A stretch of 64,000 nt of DNA, taken from the NCBI GenBank assembly GCA_003342895.1, contig PTFA01000087.1, positions 1,016,708 through 1,080,707 of the forward strand, given 5' to 3'. Made by a program: the position numbers and the translations under genes. Below are positions 49,306-63,035 of the stretch, piece by piece (position 1 is the first letter of the stretch; the number at the start of each line of letters is the position of its first letter). A model generated the notes under the pieces. The model did no database searches and was not told the origin of the DNA. It saw nothing but the letters and a program-made list of their open reading frames with translations. The stretch comes from Casuarius casuarius. Lineage: Eukaryota; Chordata; Aves; Casuariiformes; Casuariidae.

Positions 49306-51576
49306 AGTCTCATATATTATGTGCAAAGAATATTTCAAAGCAAATTTGAAGGTCTGGCTTGACTTGACAGTGGTGAGGAAATTCTGAATTAAAGCTGTCC
49401 TACTACTTGCAGCTTACTCCCCCATGTTGCAGTCAACAATATATAACTGCAATATTTTGGAACAACGGGCTGAGATAAGAGGGAGTCTTTGTGAGAACTG
49501 TTCTTCCGTTAGTTGATGCAAGTCAGAGCTTTAAGGTGACCATAATATTTTCAGTTTTGTTAATGATAGGTCAGATGTTTCAGAACTGTACTTTGCACTT
49601 TGTTCCCACTCACTTTATTTCCTTTCTCCACCATGGTGATTTGAGAGAGAAAAAAAAAAACACTTTGTGGCACACCAATATTTGTCTCAATACATTGTCT
49701 TGTATGATGACTCACCGTCAAAATAGNGCTGCAGTAACATTTGACATGCCACACTGGAACAGCTCCTGAACTGCTACAATGTGCTATTTCCATCCATAAG
49801 ATTATGGGGGAATTAAAAAAGCAGATCCTTTGACACAATTCAGCATAGCAACTTCAGAGTATTGTACTACTTTATACCACAGAGTCGCTACTAAATGGGC
49901 TGTTTGACATCATGCATTATAAAGGATTTAGAGGTGTCATGTAAAAGTACTTTACAGTCTTTATGATGCAAATAAAAAAGGATGTATTCTGGAAAAATAT
50001 TAGGAGTATTGGAAACACCATTAGTCCAAAGGTGTTTCTTTGCATAGCCATGCCATGTAGCCGGGGTCAACGCCTGATCCTTGTTAATAAGGGTAATTAG
50101 GGCAAAGCAATGGTATTGTAACAGCTAAAAGAGCCTTTATTCCAGCAACATTAAAACAACAGGTGCTGCAAGCCAAACAGCTGACATAACATTTGACATA
50201 ATTAAGAGCAAATAATAACTCTGAACATTTAGATAGCACATTTCGCTCATATCTTTCAAAGTTGTAGTGTTATCTGGCTACCACGCAGGGCAATTTGCAT
50301 AACTATGTATTTCCAGTTCACTTAAAGATAGTTGTAATCTATCCACACTTGCTTGTACTTCATTCACAGGCAAAGGGTGATGAGAAACAGTGAAATGGGG
50401 TAATTTGAAGCATTGGTAGCAAAATAAGTGAAGAAGAGATTTTAGTAAGCAACAAACACAGAGTAGTACTATGTAGACAATTTTAAAAATGTGAACGCCA
50501 GCTGTTAAGGGTGAAGAAATTCTTTTGCTCTGTGAATGTGTGGTCTTACATCTCGCAGAGGGTCTTGCCCCATTACCAAGCCACAAAGACCTATAAGTGC
50601 TCTCAACACCAAAGTGCCACCTACCTCATGCTTAGTTTATATTGCACTTATTCAATGCTGAGAAGTCCCGTTCATTTTTCCTAACCACTGCATGGAGCTC
50701 CTGTCTCCTTGATTACCTTCCTTAGCATGGGTCTTATTTTGGTTTTGAAGGACCCTTCCCCTGCCTGCATGCAGCTATCTTCTGGGTCTTTAAATTGGAG
50801 AGGGAAAAGCCACTTTGGCCCCAAGGTGCAAATTTTGAAGCCACCTCTTGAAGGTCATAAATCTTTCCTTCCAGCTAGCAGTTCTTGTGCTTTGGCTCCT
50901 CCACCATTCTTCTCAGAGCTGCCTTTCTCTCTCCCTCTCAGGCAACATGTTCTGATGGTGACAGGTTAGCCAGCAAAATGGATGGATGGGCCTTGCTTCT
51001 GGCTGCTAAGTTTCTTGTAATGCTCTAGTCTTTGTCTTGTCTTTGGCGACTGAACTTGCTGTCCTCCAAAGGGTGAGAACGCTCTCAAGAGCAGGTTTCT
51101 GACAACTTGTCATGCAGCACGTTATTTAAAGACAGGTAACACCCGGGGACAGAATAAATATATTCTCTAGGAAACTAAGGTAGAATTTCCTTCTCATAGC
51201 TCATTCCCTTTTTTCCCTTGGACACTTCGCATTTCTTGAGTTTGTTGTTTGTCTTCTTCTTAATTTTCCTGAATCAGAGGAACCAAGCAGTTCAGATGTA
51301 CAGCAAATAGCCCACTGTTCTCACCATGACCTCCTGTGGTTGCAGGGCAGGGAGTCCAGTCTTTCAGCTTACCAGTTAGTCATGCCAGCTCAGAGGAAAA
51401 GCGTCATCCACTAGCTAGGCTTTTTGCCCAGGTCTCTTGAGCTCTGGGATTCCCCTTCTGTTCTACTATAGGCTTTTTCTGTAATCATCTCTGTATTAAA
51501 ATGCCTAACTTCTATGCAACAGGCTTCCAGAGTAAGGTCCCCATACTGCGTTAGGCACTCTAGCTGTAGAGAGAGT

Positions 51577-51676
51577 ACATATCTATAAATGCATATATAT
51601 GTATGTATATGTATATGTAAGTGTATATGTGTGTGTATGCATATATACACTTATATACGTGTGTGTGTGTGTGTAC
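51577..51676. repeat. TA/TG microsatellite, about 100 bp
   Basis: Alternating TA, TG and CA dinucleotides with interruptions, including a pure (GT)n segment near 51659-51673. It is the longest dinucleotide-type repeat in the window and probably length-variable. The 79-residue minus-strand frame here is a translation of the repeat (HTHIHLHIHIH), not a gene. Confidence 0.93.
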
Positions 51677-52663
51677 AAGTGGTGTTGTTCTCTATGGAGC
51701 CTGTGGGAAAGCTGGCAGCTAGGAAGAGCCCACATGCCCACTCAAGGCAAAGAAGATGACATTCTGAAGTGAGGGCTGCTTTTGAAATCCCACCCTGTCT
51801 ACCAAAACTCAAGGAAAGACTTCTCTGTTAAACCAGTGTCATTAACCCTTTTCACTATAAGTGAGGGTTTGATTCCCAACCTCTGCAGAGAGTGCCTGGC
51901 CCTTAAGTTGAAGACTAGTCTGAGGCAGGAGCAGCTTTCCTGCTGCAACTGTTCTAATTTACCTGTCATAGAAAAAAGAAAACAAATCTCTGGGGAGTGA
52001 GAGAGAATGAACACCAACATAACACTCTGATGGGGCTCTTGCAGAAGACCGGAAAGGTAGATCTCAGTTCAGAATAAAAATCTCAACTTGGGCTTTTCAC
52101 ATACAGTGTAGCTCTCTGTTGGTACTTCTTAATTCTCAGCGGTTGTAATTAGACTAGAAAGGTGATCTCAGTATATCCTGGCTGTGTTTCTGAATAAAAG
52201 CCACCACCATTGCTGTGTTTTGTGTGGAGCCTGTGTGGGTGGGAGGTGGTTAAACCGATACCATGATAGCAGGGTCCAGGACAGCATCNCAGCCAGGAAA
52301 GGGAGGCAGGAGCCTGGAGCCTTGCTGGAGCCACTGGAGCATGCATGTTCAGCAAACACCTCCACAGGTGTTTTCTTGTCCTTCCTAACAGAAATTTTAG
52401 AAACCTTTAAATCCTTGACAGGTTTCAAAATCAGATGCATAGCTGAATTAAAATTACCACAATGGCAATTTCTAACCGGAGAACATAATGCAATGACCAC
52501 AACACAAACAAGACAACAGAACAGCCGTGGTTCCTTCCTGTATGTTCACGCAACAAGAAGTTGTGAAGCAATCTGTTGCCTCTTTAGGAGTTCATGATTT
52601 TAATTTAAAGCTCAGGTAATAAAGAGATATTCCCTTGAGTTCAATGATATAAGTGAGAGTAAA

Positions 52664-52724
52664 GATTATGTGAGGTTTGTATTGGCCCAGTGATTATGTG
52701 AGGTTTGTATTGGCCCAGTGATTA
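52664..52724. repeat. 28-bp tandem duplication, 2.2 copies
   Basis: The unit starts GATTATGTGAGG and ends TTGGCCCAGT. Copy one is 52664-52691 and copy two is 52692-52719; the start of a third follows (GATTA). The two full copies are identical, so the duplication is recent or homogenised. There is no coding sequence around it. Confidence 0.95.
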
Positions 52725-55439
52725 AGACGGTAAGTGGAATATTTCCTGTAGTTTAATGTTTTTTTCCTTCAGAAACTTCCTTGGACTTCTGAGTTGTGAG
52801 ATTATAAACCATTTTCAGAAATTATCTGTGTCAACTTTCCTTTAGGATTAAAATATACTAACAAGAACATACTTCCTTTGGTGGAGGAAAAGGCTTTCTT
52901 TTGACAATTTTCTGAAATAATCCATTCAGATGACAGGGAAATAGTTTGGTGTTTCAGAGGTTCACTCCACCAATGGTAATGTTCTCTCTGTCAGAAGGCA
53001 AAATTGCTGGATGCGGCGATCCCGTGCTGCTTTTGTCTAACATTGGACATGTAATAAAGGCTTTTGCAGCACTCTGGGTTTGTGAGAGACCATTCACAGC
53101 CACAAGGCAGGACTGGTGCTTCTTTGTGCTTCAGCAATGCACTAAGGCATTAGCTAAGCATCCATAGGTGAGGACCATGCTGGCGAGATGGAGTCCTCTT
53201 CTGGACTCAGCTGTCCCTAATGCTCCAGGCAAAATCTCACTGGTAACTCAGACCAGGTTAAACTGTTTAGGCTGATCCAGGTGAGTTTTGCCTGGAGCAA
53301 ATTAGGAAGCACTTGTAAAACCTACTCTGTCAGCAGATTAGGGAGTGTGCTAGCTTTGGGCTAGGGTAAGGGAATCCTCTGCTGTAGTTTTATGCAGATG
53401 ACCTCTGTCTGTGACCTCCAAGTAACTAAACAGCAAGGTAATTCCTATCCCAAGATTGCCTACAAACCTTCTGCTGTTGATACAGGCAGAGCAGTAGAAG
53501 TGCTATGTTATGGGAATAAGTATTGTTTATTCCCATACAGGGAAGAAAAGGAATAAAAGGTACAGTGATGTAAATTGCCTTAACACTACCTTAACTGGGT
53601 GTATAACAGTGCTTACACCAATGTGCCAATATCTTTTGAAAGAAATTACACACCAGTGTAGTTACTCATATACAAAACCTGTGTTTAGAACTGCTCTGAC
53701 CACAGGTGGCCATGTGTTTGTGATAGATATAACTCCTTACTATGATGCATCAATATTATACTGTTGTACTTTAACAAAGTAGTCAGAATAGAGAATCAGC
53801 TTTTGATGAATAAAGTTTATCAAACTTAATTGTATACCCTACATACTCATTTGGATGTGTAGGCCTAGACTTGGAAAACAGCTCAGTGGTGAAAATCCCA
53901 AATTATTTTGAAAATCTGGTCACTTAAATGCCCAAGTAGGATTCTGACTAATGGGCACTCCACTGATAGTATTGTCCAGCAGGGAAAATCAACCAAGAAG
54001 GGAAACTCTCACCTGAAAAATATTGAAGGATAAATTAGTATGTGCTGAAAGAAGTGCTGTCATACTGGTTTTATTAAGCATGAAGGCAGAGTGACTTTGT
54101 CTTTTGTTCTGAATCCAGAACTGTGTTTGAATCTTCCTTCTGACTTGTGCCAAAGGCTATCTCTTGCTTATTCATTGAGGAATGTGGAGAATCAGGGACA
54201 GCTGGGTATAGTGCTTGCCAGACTAAAAGCTAGCCCTTGATTGCTGTTGCTTATTAACAGTGGTGTTGGCTACCTGGGAGGGCTGCGAGGATAATGGATG
54301 GCTGTGGATTGTCTCTAAAGTAAGATTTCTATTAAGATTCTACTGACTGACTGCTTGTAAAGGATTAATAGATGACAAACAGATGCAATAAGTGCACAGT
54401 TGACCTGAGAAATCTGTGTTAAAATGGTAACCGTGCAGCCATGCAACCCACTTGCCTACTGATTGCTGACAAACTGACCATATCCATAAAGCAGTTCTTA
54501 GATCCTTATAAATATACATCTGAGGTGTCTCTATTTTTCTTCACTAGCTTTTAACTGTATGTGTCAAACTGTCAGGCCAAATAGACACGCAAAACTATGA
54601 GGATTCTCCAAACTGCATGCACATTTGGAGTCCCCAAGCTGCCTCAGAAATCTGAGAACATGTGATCCTTTCTACCTCTAGTTTCAGTAGTGGCACAATA
54701 AATCTGTTCCCATTTCTTTTCCTAGCTCAATATGGAATTAGGACAAGCAAAGTAGTGCAAAAATGAAAATCATGTACATAATTTACCCGAAACATCTGTG
54801 GTGCTAAACACCATCACCAAAGCTGCTTCTGTGTTTGACTGATGCTATATTTTAGGGTGGGAACTCCATTTCTGCCAGAGTTCACTCAGTCAGCAACATG
54901 GTACTTCATCAATATTTGCTAGTTTGGATTCAGCCAGCTTTGCCTGAAATAGATTTTAGTCTCCCTCTGTAGAGGGGGGACTTTATGCTGCTTTTCATCT
55001 CCTTCCCTAACCTTTGGGACTTCCACGGGAATTCCCAAAACAAGTCAGAATGATCTAAAATCAAAACTCTTTGAATGGTGCATCAGTGAGCTGTACCTCC
55101 CAAGCTCCTCCACCAGGCATGTTGCTGGACTGGGTTTTGAAATGGGGGCTGTCACTCCATGGGCTCCTTAAGGTGCACAGTATGTAGCAGAAGGATGGCA
55201 CAGAAAGTGCTCAGTGAGAACTGAGAAAACTTATACAACCTACAAAAGTGGTGCTGGACCCAAGACCTACCTGATGCTTAGCTGGAAAATACTTCGGAAG
55301 TGCATAGAGGATTCAAGTGGCTCCCTGCTTTATCACCTCACCTGGCCTCTTGTCGCCATCCAAGTTTCAGCTCCCTGAATCTTCCAATATCCAAGATAAC
55401 ACCAGGCTGGGAAAAGCAATACCTTGCTCATTTAGCTGC

Positions 55440-55615
55440 ATTTCTTAGCTTTGGCAATACTGAACAGGATTTTGCCTTTGTGCCTCAATTCCTTGTTTGG
55501 AAAATAGGAATAACAACACTCTCGCATCACTGAGATGTGCAGTGGACAAACATGTTAAAATTGCAAGGGCCTCTGTTGATATAGAAATGGGGACTTTATA
55601 ACTACCTGAAAGAGA
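55440..55615 (+). mobile_element. MIR-type SINE remnant
   Basis: Forward-strand MIR landmarks are 'tttgtgcctcaattccttgt' (CTGTGCCTCAGTTTCCTCAT), 'ttggaaaataggaataacaa' (CTGTAAAATGGGGATAATAA) and 'cactctcgcatcactgagat' (TACCTCATAGGGTTGTTGTGAG region). The central CAATTCC and GGAATAACAA blocks are the strongest part; ends are approximate. Confidence 0.8.
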
Positions 55616-58600
55616 CAAATGAATATTTTTCAAGGTTGTCACTTAAACTGTACCTGCAGGTACACCTTAACTCTGACATAAAATGCCATGTGGTTCATGC
55701 CTACCACTGGCTTTGCTTTCTCTTAAATGTAACGTGTGTCATGGTCATGTTTTTCAAAATAAGGANATGTCATTTTTTTCACCTTTCTCTCTCTCTCCCT
55801 CTTTGATTGAAAACTTGTAGAAAACAATATTTTTTTTCACTAAGAACTTACTTAGTTTAATCAGTTTCACTTGACTGCTAATGGTGGTGTGATTATCACA
55901 CAAACACACGCCCGGCCATCTGCATTGGCCTGTTCTAAGGGTTGTTTGAAACCCCTGTTTCCAACACTTTCCACAATATTTGCAATCAAGATGTTTCTGA
56001 GAGTGAAGGGTTTGGGTGCTGTGGAAAATGGGCTGCCTAGTACACTGTCAGCTCCCTAAATATTAAGGTGCGGCAATACATGTATTTTCTCCACTGAAAC
56101 AGCTTCCTGTGGCCATAAGGTGGCAGTGGCCTTGAAGAGAAACAACAACAAAAAATTCTTTGGGACATTAAATCATAATAATGCCAGGGCAGGAACCGCA
56201 GGCAGCAGTCAGCTCTTTCTGATTCATTCCAGCAGAAACTTCTCTCTATATATAACTGGGATGTTGTACGTTTTTTGCTTTGTCTCTTTTCATGAGCTCA
56301 TCAAAGCCGATTACGCAGCCCTGCTGTAAGTGAAAGCTGTGAAGCTGAGCTGAGCAAATCTGGCCATCCCTGTGGATGTATAAATGAGTCAAATGACCTC
56401 CAAAAGCATGAATCTTAAAATAAGGTTGTATAAACCAACAGATCTCTATGGTGATTAGAGCAAGCGACTCTTAGAGCCTCAGAAAGGAAAGGAGAGCGGG
56501 AGGGTGAAAGAAGCAGAAAGCTGTTTATTCCAACCTCCCTTTTGCTCTTCCAAAGCACAGCACGGACACATACAAGGGCAAATGTGCACAGCATCGAAAT
56601 ACGGGAGGAGGAGGGTAGAGATATGAGGTGTGCTAGCAACTACTTCTGAGGTACTACTGCTGGCAGTAATAGTCATTTCTATTGGCAGATTGAATGTTTT
56701 GTTGAAGTCAAAGGGAGAAGGTGAAATCCCATTCCTTAGTGGAGCAAACAGGAGTCCTCTCATTGATGTTAAAAGGCCTGGTGTTTGACCTGTAAGGTTG
56801 GGTAGCAATTACTTGATGAAAGCCAGGAGTAGGGAAGATCACCAGAATATATAAAATAACTTCTATTTCCATGTAAAATCAGCTAGGTGAGGGGAGCTGC
56901 ACAGATGTTTTGTGCGTGAAAAATGTGGTATGTTAGCATTTATGTGCCTAGAATAGCAGGACAAAAAAACGATGGTGTTTGACTAGCAACAGCTGCCTAG
57001 GATGGCAGTAACTGATAGGTGTCACAGCGTGATGTATTCCTGGTGACCTGTATCAAATGCATTTAGGAATTTCAATCCAGTTTAGGGCAGGGACCCTTGC
57101 AACAAGAGTGGCATGAATATAATAATATTATAAATGGTTACACTAGGACTTAGGTGTTTGAAATTGGGGCCCTCCAGGAAGTTCAGTGCTGAAGAGATCG
57201 TTTTTCAGCTATCCAGATGGGACAGGTGACCTAAACAAACAAGCAATGGTCAAAGGGGAAAAGAATTATGCACGGGGAGGGCACAGAAGTTCATTGGTGG
57301 CACAAATAAATGGAGAGTGTCCCACCAGCCCTGTTCTAAGCCTTGCCTGGGATGATCAACCTGCCACCTCTCCTAGCCCTACCCAGAAATTTTCANGTAG
57401 TCCCATTTCTCACCCTGCTGTGGGATCCCCAACCAATCCCATTCCCAGAGTGGCAATGCCTGATGGCATAAAACCTGGGTGATCTCTTTCTTTAGGCAGA
57501 GAGGTGGCACTTCTGCATGATCTCTCATGCAGAGAGCATTGGCTGAATGGTCATATATGCTTGACTTGCAATTTTGCATGTATTTCCCTATCTGCAGTTC
57601 TGCCAAGGCTGTCAAGCCAGTTGTTTTTATATTGGTTTTTGATGGTAAGGAATCTACTTCCAGGCCTCAGGAAGGACCTACTGGCCTAGGAAAAATACAG
57701 TGTTTCTGTTGTATTGTTCTCTCTCCTTTGTTCTACTTTGAATTTTCCCAAGCTTCTCATTTCTGCAGCCTCCAGATACAGATTTAAAGAAACAGTAAAT
57801 ATGGAGATATGCAATTAGCTGTCTTGTTATACATTTTGTGTAGCACAAGTTTGAAGGTTCAGGATGGGGTGGCTTTCTCCTGGCCTGGAAAATGCAGGGG
57901 AGGATAAAACAACTTTCGGCTTTTGCTAAATTTCATCGCTAAATTTTTGCAAAGCTCATTAGAAAAATGCAAAACAATATTGATTTGAAATTCGCATAAG
58001 TTTAGTGAGAGGAATGAGCTTCGGTTCAAACAAGTGTCCTGAAATACAAACTCTGTCCTGACTCTCCCAAAGCTCTTCTTTTCAGGCTGTTCCAGACCTC
58101 TTCTCAGGCCCCTTCCAGCTCCTGCTTGATCCTTGTAAGCTAGTAGCAAGACTGATCTAACATCTTTTGAGTTAAAATTCCAGACTTTCCTTGAAACTTT
58201 TTTTTGCCTTTCTGATTTTTATTTAAACTTTCCTTTAAACAAGGCTCTCAAATGCTGAACGCTGAGCTATGGAAGCAGTTCTTGTTAGATTTTTATCAAT
58301 TATAACATACTTTTTCCCCAGAAAGTAAAAACAGAAGTAACTTTTCATGCTGCCTTCTAAAGAGTTGGAATATATTTCTTACTTTCTTACCAGGACCTGC
58401 TTCCTGAATAGATCCTGTGAGGAGAACTAATTTTTCATAAACTCCAGAACATAACCACTTGTCACTTCACGTGTTCTGATTTTTTGCTGTACATCCTTAT
58501 TTGAATTCAGCATTATCGAGCCCAAGGCAAAATAGGAGAGGCCAGGCAGGTAACAAGACCTGCAAGAAGTTCAAGATGTTCATCTGGCTCTTGGAAGAGT

Positions 58601-58805
58601 GGTGGAACTGAAACATCATTGTGTTTGGAGTAGAAGTCTTTTTACAAACCCAGAAACAATAAAGTTTAAGATTTGGGTGGCAAGAACTTTCTTAATATCT
58701 GCTCACACACCTGGGCAAAAGCTCAGGCAGTCTGCATTACACAGCTGCTGTAATAGATGTGTTTTTAAGTGTGAGATGTATATGTGGCCAGCTAGCAAAG
58801 TAAAA

Positions 58806-58830
58806 TTTTATTTATTTATTTATTTATTTT
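58806..58830. repeat. (TTTA)n microsatellite
   Basis: Five to six tandem TTTA units flanked by T-runs; simple repeat. Confidence 0.92.
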
Positions 58831-60598
58831 AAATCCTGGTCATGTTAATAATAGTGAAGATGCCTCTCTTAATGCCACTTATCAAGGAAGCGTGCGAGTC
58901 TCCTGGTAGATAGGGACTAGCCTGTGTTCTTCAGATATATCCAGAGACCCTTTCCTGTGGTAGTTCAGTTCTGCAAAGTTGCACTAGTGTATAAGATATT
59001 TGCACTTGTCCCCTCTTTAAAAATCACACTGTGGTCATCCTGGGTATTTCTGCAACAATACACTTCACTGGAATCCTGGCCACGTCTCCTCAGACTGGTG
59101 CTTTGCTCAGTCCTGGGCTGGGCTCTCTATAACGTGCTGTTGCAAGCCATGGGCATGATCTTTACAAATTATTAGATGAGAAAACTGCTAATTATCTGTG
59201 TTAGATTAAATCCAGTGTGGTGGGGGGTGGGATTGTGGCTTGTGAGGTATTTGAGGCTGAATTTATGTGAACATGGGAGCTTGTTCTTTGACTTCCAGGT
59301 TTCCCTTTGAGTGAAACTTGACTGATAACAATGGATGCTGCTCCTAGTTGATAAACTTGTGCACCAGCAACTGCTGCCAGCTCTTGTAATAATAGTAGAA
59401 AATTTTTTTTGAAAACAAATGTGAATGCAAAGCTGGAGTCCAGTTGTGAACCTGAGTGACCCTACATTTGAATCATAGTGGAGCTCTTCCTTACGCTAGC
59501 AAAATAGCTTCTGTGCCGTAAGGACTCGGCAAGCATCTCCCTCTTGCTTTGTTCCCACTCTTTGTATAAATTAGATGACTCNGCTCTGATTGCTCATCCA
59601 GGTGATCAGATCAGAGGTGGTAGTTGATAAACTGTGAGACATCAGTGGAATTAAGTTAAGCTGCTGGAGACAGATGAGCTCTGAACCCCCTCCCTGGCTG
59701 CCAGATCAGAGAAGGACTGAACAGCTTGAGCTGAGCTCACTCCATTGAAAGAGAGGCGGCACAGTTACATTGATGCTCAGAGTAGAAAGCTAGAGGTATC
59801 TCTTCTTAAACATCCAGCAAGCCTTAATGACTCCCCTTTTCACATCCTAGAGCATCCCGTTTGCCAAAGAAAAAAGTCGTTACATAAAGCATTTCTGTAC
59901 ATGAATCCTTCTCCTATAACATCCCTGTCACTTCAGAACATTATTCAAAACAGGCTGATTATGATTGCTGCTCAGAGCCCACTAAGGTGACTTATTAAGC
60001 CATCTCAACTTGCTTCTTGCTCCTGACATGCTAGACACCTGAGATGCATTCCTGAGCTATATCTGTATTTTAATAGGAGCTGCCTTTAGTGAGTCATGGT
60101 AGCCATGCCTAATGTACAGACCTGCATTACATGCTGCCATACAGGAGCTGGAGATGACTGCTGAGCACCTCTGGGCTAATTCTACTATGTAGTAATTTTT
60201 TTAGCTAGTGTTTATAATTGTAAAGGGATCAGGACACACCTATGCAGAGGTCAAAGGGATTGCTACACCATGGGTAGCCAGAAATGAGCTGGCTTTCAGC
60301 TGTCTAGCTCAGTTGACAAAAGTGACAAAGACATGAACTTGGAAGGGACGTAAAACCCAGTGTGGACCCTGAGTGCATACTCATGCTATCAGCTCGTGAT
60401 GAACTTCAGGAATGTCCTATGTAAGCATGCAGTAAAGTTACCAAGACACCCGATAGCTGTTGCAACAAATCAAAACATGCCATATGTACATGTTTCGGAA
60501 ACATAGTTCATGCAGTGACTCCATTTAAATAGTGTGACTGTACCACAAATCCTTAAATCAAGGCTGCCTCTGAGACAAGGCCTTCCTACTGTGCCAAA

Positions 60599-60646
60599 AG
60601 TAGTGTACAGTGTACAGTAGTGAAGTAGTAGTGTAGTAGTGTACAG
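60599..60646. repeat. Short imperfect minisatellite (AGTAGTGTACAG-like)
   Basis: The words GTGTACAG and AGTAGTG recur: three GTGTACAG or TGTACAG copies and four AGTAGT copies within 48 bases. The arrangement fits slippage from a short seed. No function is visible. Confidence 0.85.
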
Positions 60647-62998
60647 CCCATCCCCAGCCCNCCTTGCAACAGTAGGTTCAACTGGGATGGCAGGAGGTAT
60701 AAAGGCTAGTTTTCCCATCAAACAGGTCACAACCTATATAGGACTTTATGTTAAAACTATCACTTTGAATTTTTTCTTTGAAACAAACTTGTAGCATGAG
60801 CTGTCGGCATATAGGGAATTCTTCACACCTGCTCTCAAGCTCTGTTGAGAGGGGTGTGATGGAGACTGTTTACTGTTGATAGCTGTCCAGGCATTAAAAT
60901 GAGAATAACTTGCATTTACAGTTGCTCTAAGATCTTTTTTAAATTAACAGAATGATGTAAGAGCATCCCTAGAATAAATGAGTCGCCCAGGAGAGCAGAA
61001 ATGAGAAGGGTTGGCCTAGACTAAATATTGCATTCAAAATTGCATAAGCAGCAAATAATTTTTGCTATATCCAGTTCAGTAAACTGAGAGAAAGTGGGGT
61101 TCCTACTATTATTTTTCCAGTCTTGTATGTAGTATTCTTAAATCAGAAACAAACAAAATTTTAAAGGCACTCGAAATGGTTAGCTTAAAGATTGTGCTTT
61201 TTTTTAATGCTGCCTTTTTATTTCTCTCATGTGTTTTAAGCTTTTAGAGCTTATGTTTTCAAGTTTTTCTATACCCTCACAATGGTATAGGAAGATGTGA
61301 ATTTAAGCCAGTAGGTAGAAGCTGAGACTTTCATAATCACATGATTCCAGCGGCTGGCGGGGGGGGCACGGCTCCTAAAAGGTTACAATGCTTAAGTCAT
61401 AACTCCAATAAAATTACATACTACCGTAAACTTTTACATGTGAAAATCCACAGCATTCTTTGTGTTTAATGTTTTACCTTAGGACATACTTGAAAATGTG
61501 GTTCACTCTGCGAATAAAATCCTAATACCAGTCGTCTTTTTTTTCCACCAAGAAGTCACCTTTTTTCCCTGAAAGGTATCATAGCCATTCAGCAGATTAG
61601 CAATGGTGGTCTGAGATATTGCACCCTGTTAACAAGCATTGCTGCTGCTGGGGATGGTCGGGAGCTTCTGGTGATGGACTTGGCTTCCGCCCCACTTTGG
61701 TGGGAGACGGCTGAGGAAATCCCTTGATAAAAAGACACAAACTGAGCGGACTGATCAGCCCTTGTGGAGCAGCCTTGGCAGAAACTGAGCAAGATTCTGT
61801 GTTTAATTTGTCATCTTGTTAATTTATTTATTAATAGAATGAAATCCCTGGAAAGAGGGTGAGTTTATAGACTCTAAGTAGTGCATTGACTCACTGAGAA
61901 GACATTGGAAAAGACAGCAGTTCACAAACCATACTGTAGCATTGATTTTTTAACTTTTTTTTTAAGCTAAGCTCTCAATTGATTTCTAGTTTAAAATCAA
62001 TACTGTGATATGACCTAAAGAGAGGAAAGAAGCTGGTCGTCCATGAGCATATTTCTCCAAGTACCTTAATAGATCAGCTTCATGAGGCTCCATAGCAATG
62101 TCAAAATCACTTAAATAAAACAACAGTACAAAGCTGTCTTTAAAGATCAGAGATTTGCTCATGTTCGCATCTACCTTCATTATAAATACACACTAAATTG
62201 AAATAACTTCAGTTGGGAGAAATGAAAACAGCTTTGTTTCCAAAAACAGATATGAAACATTTGCATTTAATCACAGTTACAAAATATTCACGTTGCTTTT
62301 AATAGTAATTCAGTGACTGGTAGATTCTTTCTGCCAATCGGCAGCTCTGCTCTGAGTTTGATGATGTCTAGTAACCAGGCTCTCTGGTTTACTATGCTGT
62401 TTGGTAGATGATCACATACCAAGCCCCCCAGTCTCACCAAATAAATTTAAAACATTGACCTCTTATGCAGCAGCTCCATTGCTTCTCCCCTATTGCAGAA
62501 TAGTTATTTATTTTTCCTGCATTTGCTACAGTTCAATTATATAACAATGTTCTTGCAGGTACCACTGTCTAGGACTTGAGGGTGCTTTCTTCTTTGCTTG
62601 CATGTTATGCAGAACCAGGCAGAGCTACCACCTCAGCGTTTCCTTTGGGTGGTCGTTCCATTTTGTTGTGCAGTAACATCCTTTTAGAAATAGTAATAAT
62701 AATTGTTCCCTTAATTGGAGTTCTGTGACAGAAGGTTTTGTGTTTACTGGTGTAATGTTTAAATCTTTTAATGCGGCCTTATGCTAGTGCCGTTACATAC
62801 CCAGATCTGGGATCCTAGATCTGCTTAAACATGTGCTTTATTTCAGGGGAACTGAAATTTTGGCTGTTAAGTGTGTGGTTGGCTACAGGCATGGTAATGG
62901 AGCATTTCATAAGCTCTTATGACAACTTTTTCACTAGAAACATGAACAGTGCCTAACACAACCAGGTCTAGCCTATCATTAGAAGTAATTTACTAGCT

Positions 62999-63035
62999 CA
63001 TATATATGTGTGTGTGTCTATATATATCTATCTAG
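62999..63035. repeat. TA/TG-rich microsatellite
   Basis: tatatatgtgtgtgtgtc followed by tatatatatctatcta; imperfect dinucleotide and tetranucleotide repeat. Confidence 0.88.

Larger units (their letters stand above)
49306..55439. other. Non-coding stretch with microsatellite and tandem duplication, no gene seen
   Basis: About 6.1 kb without a supported gene. A possible conserved regulatory-type block is at 50090-50230, with TAATTA-like and E-box words. A TA/TG microsatellite is at 51577-51676 and a 28-bp tandem duplication at 52664-52724. Around 53895-53960, 'ttttgaaaatctggtcactt' plus 'aaatgcccaagtagg' looks like an ancient repeat with TTTGAAAATCTGGCCACTT and TAGGCxCCTAAGT words. Frames on both strands overlap and show no domains. 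Confidence 0.5.

Noticed and set aside
54105..54320. Possible eighth MIR remnant (gtgtttgaatcttcc ... ggctgcgaggataatgg)
   Set aside because: The two landmarks are about 40 bases further apart than in MIR and the sequence between them does not match.
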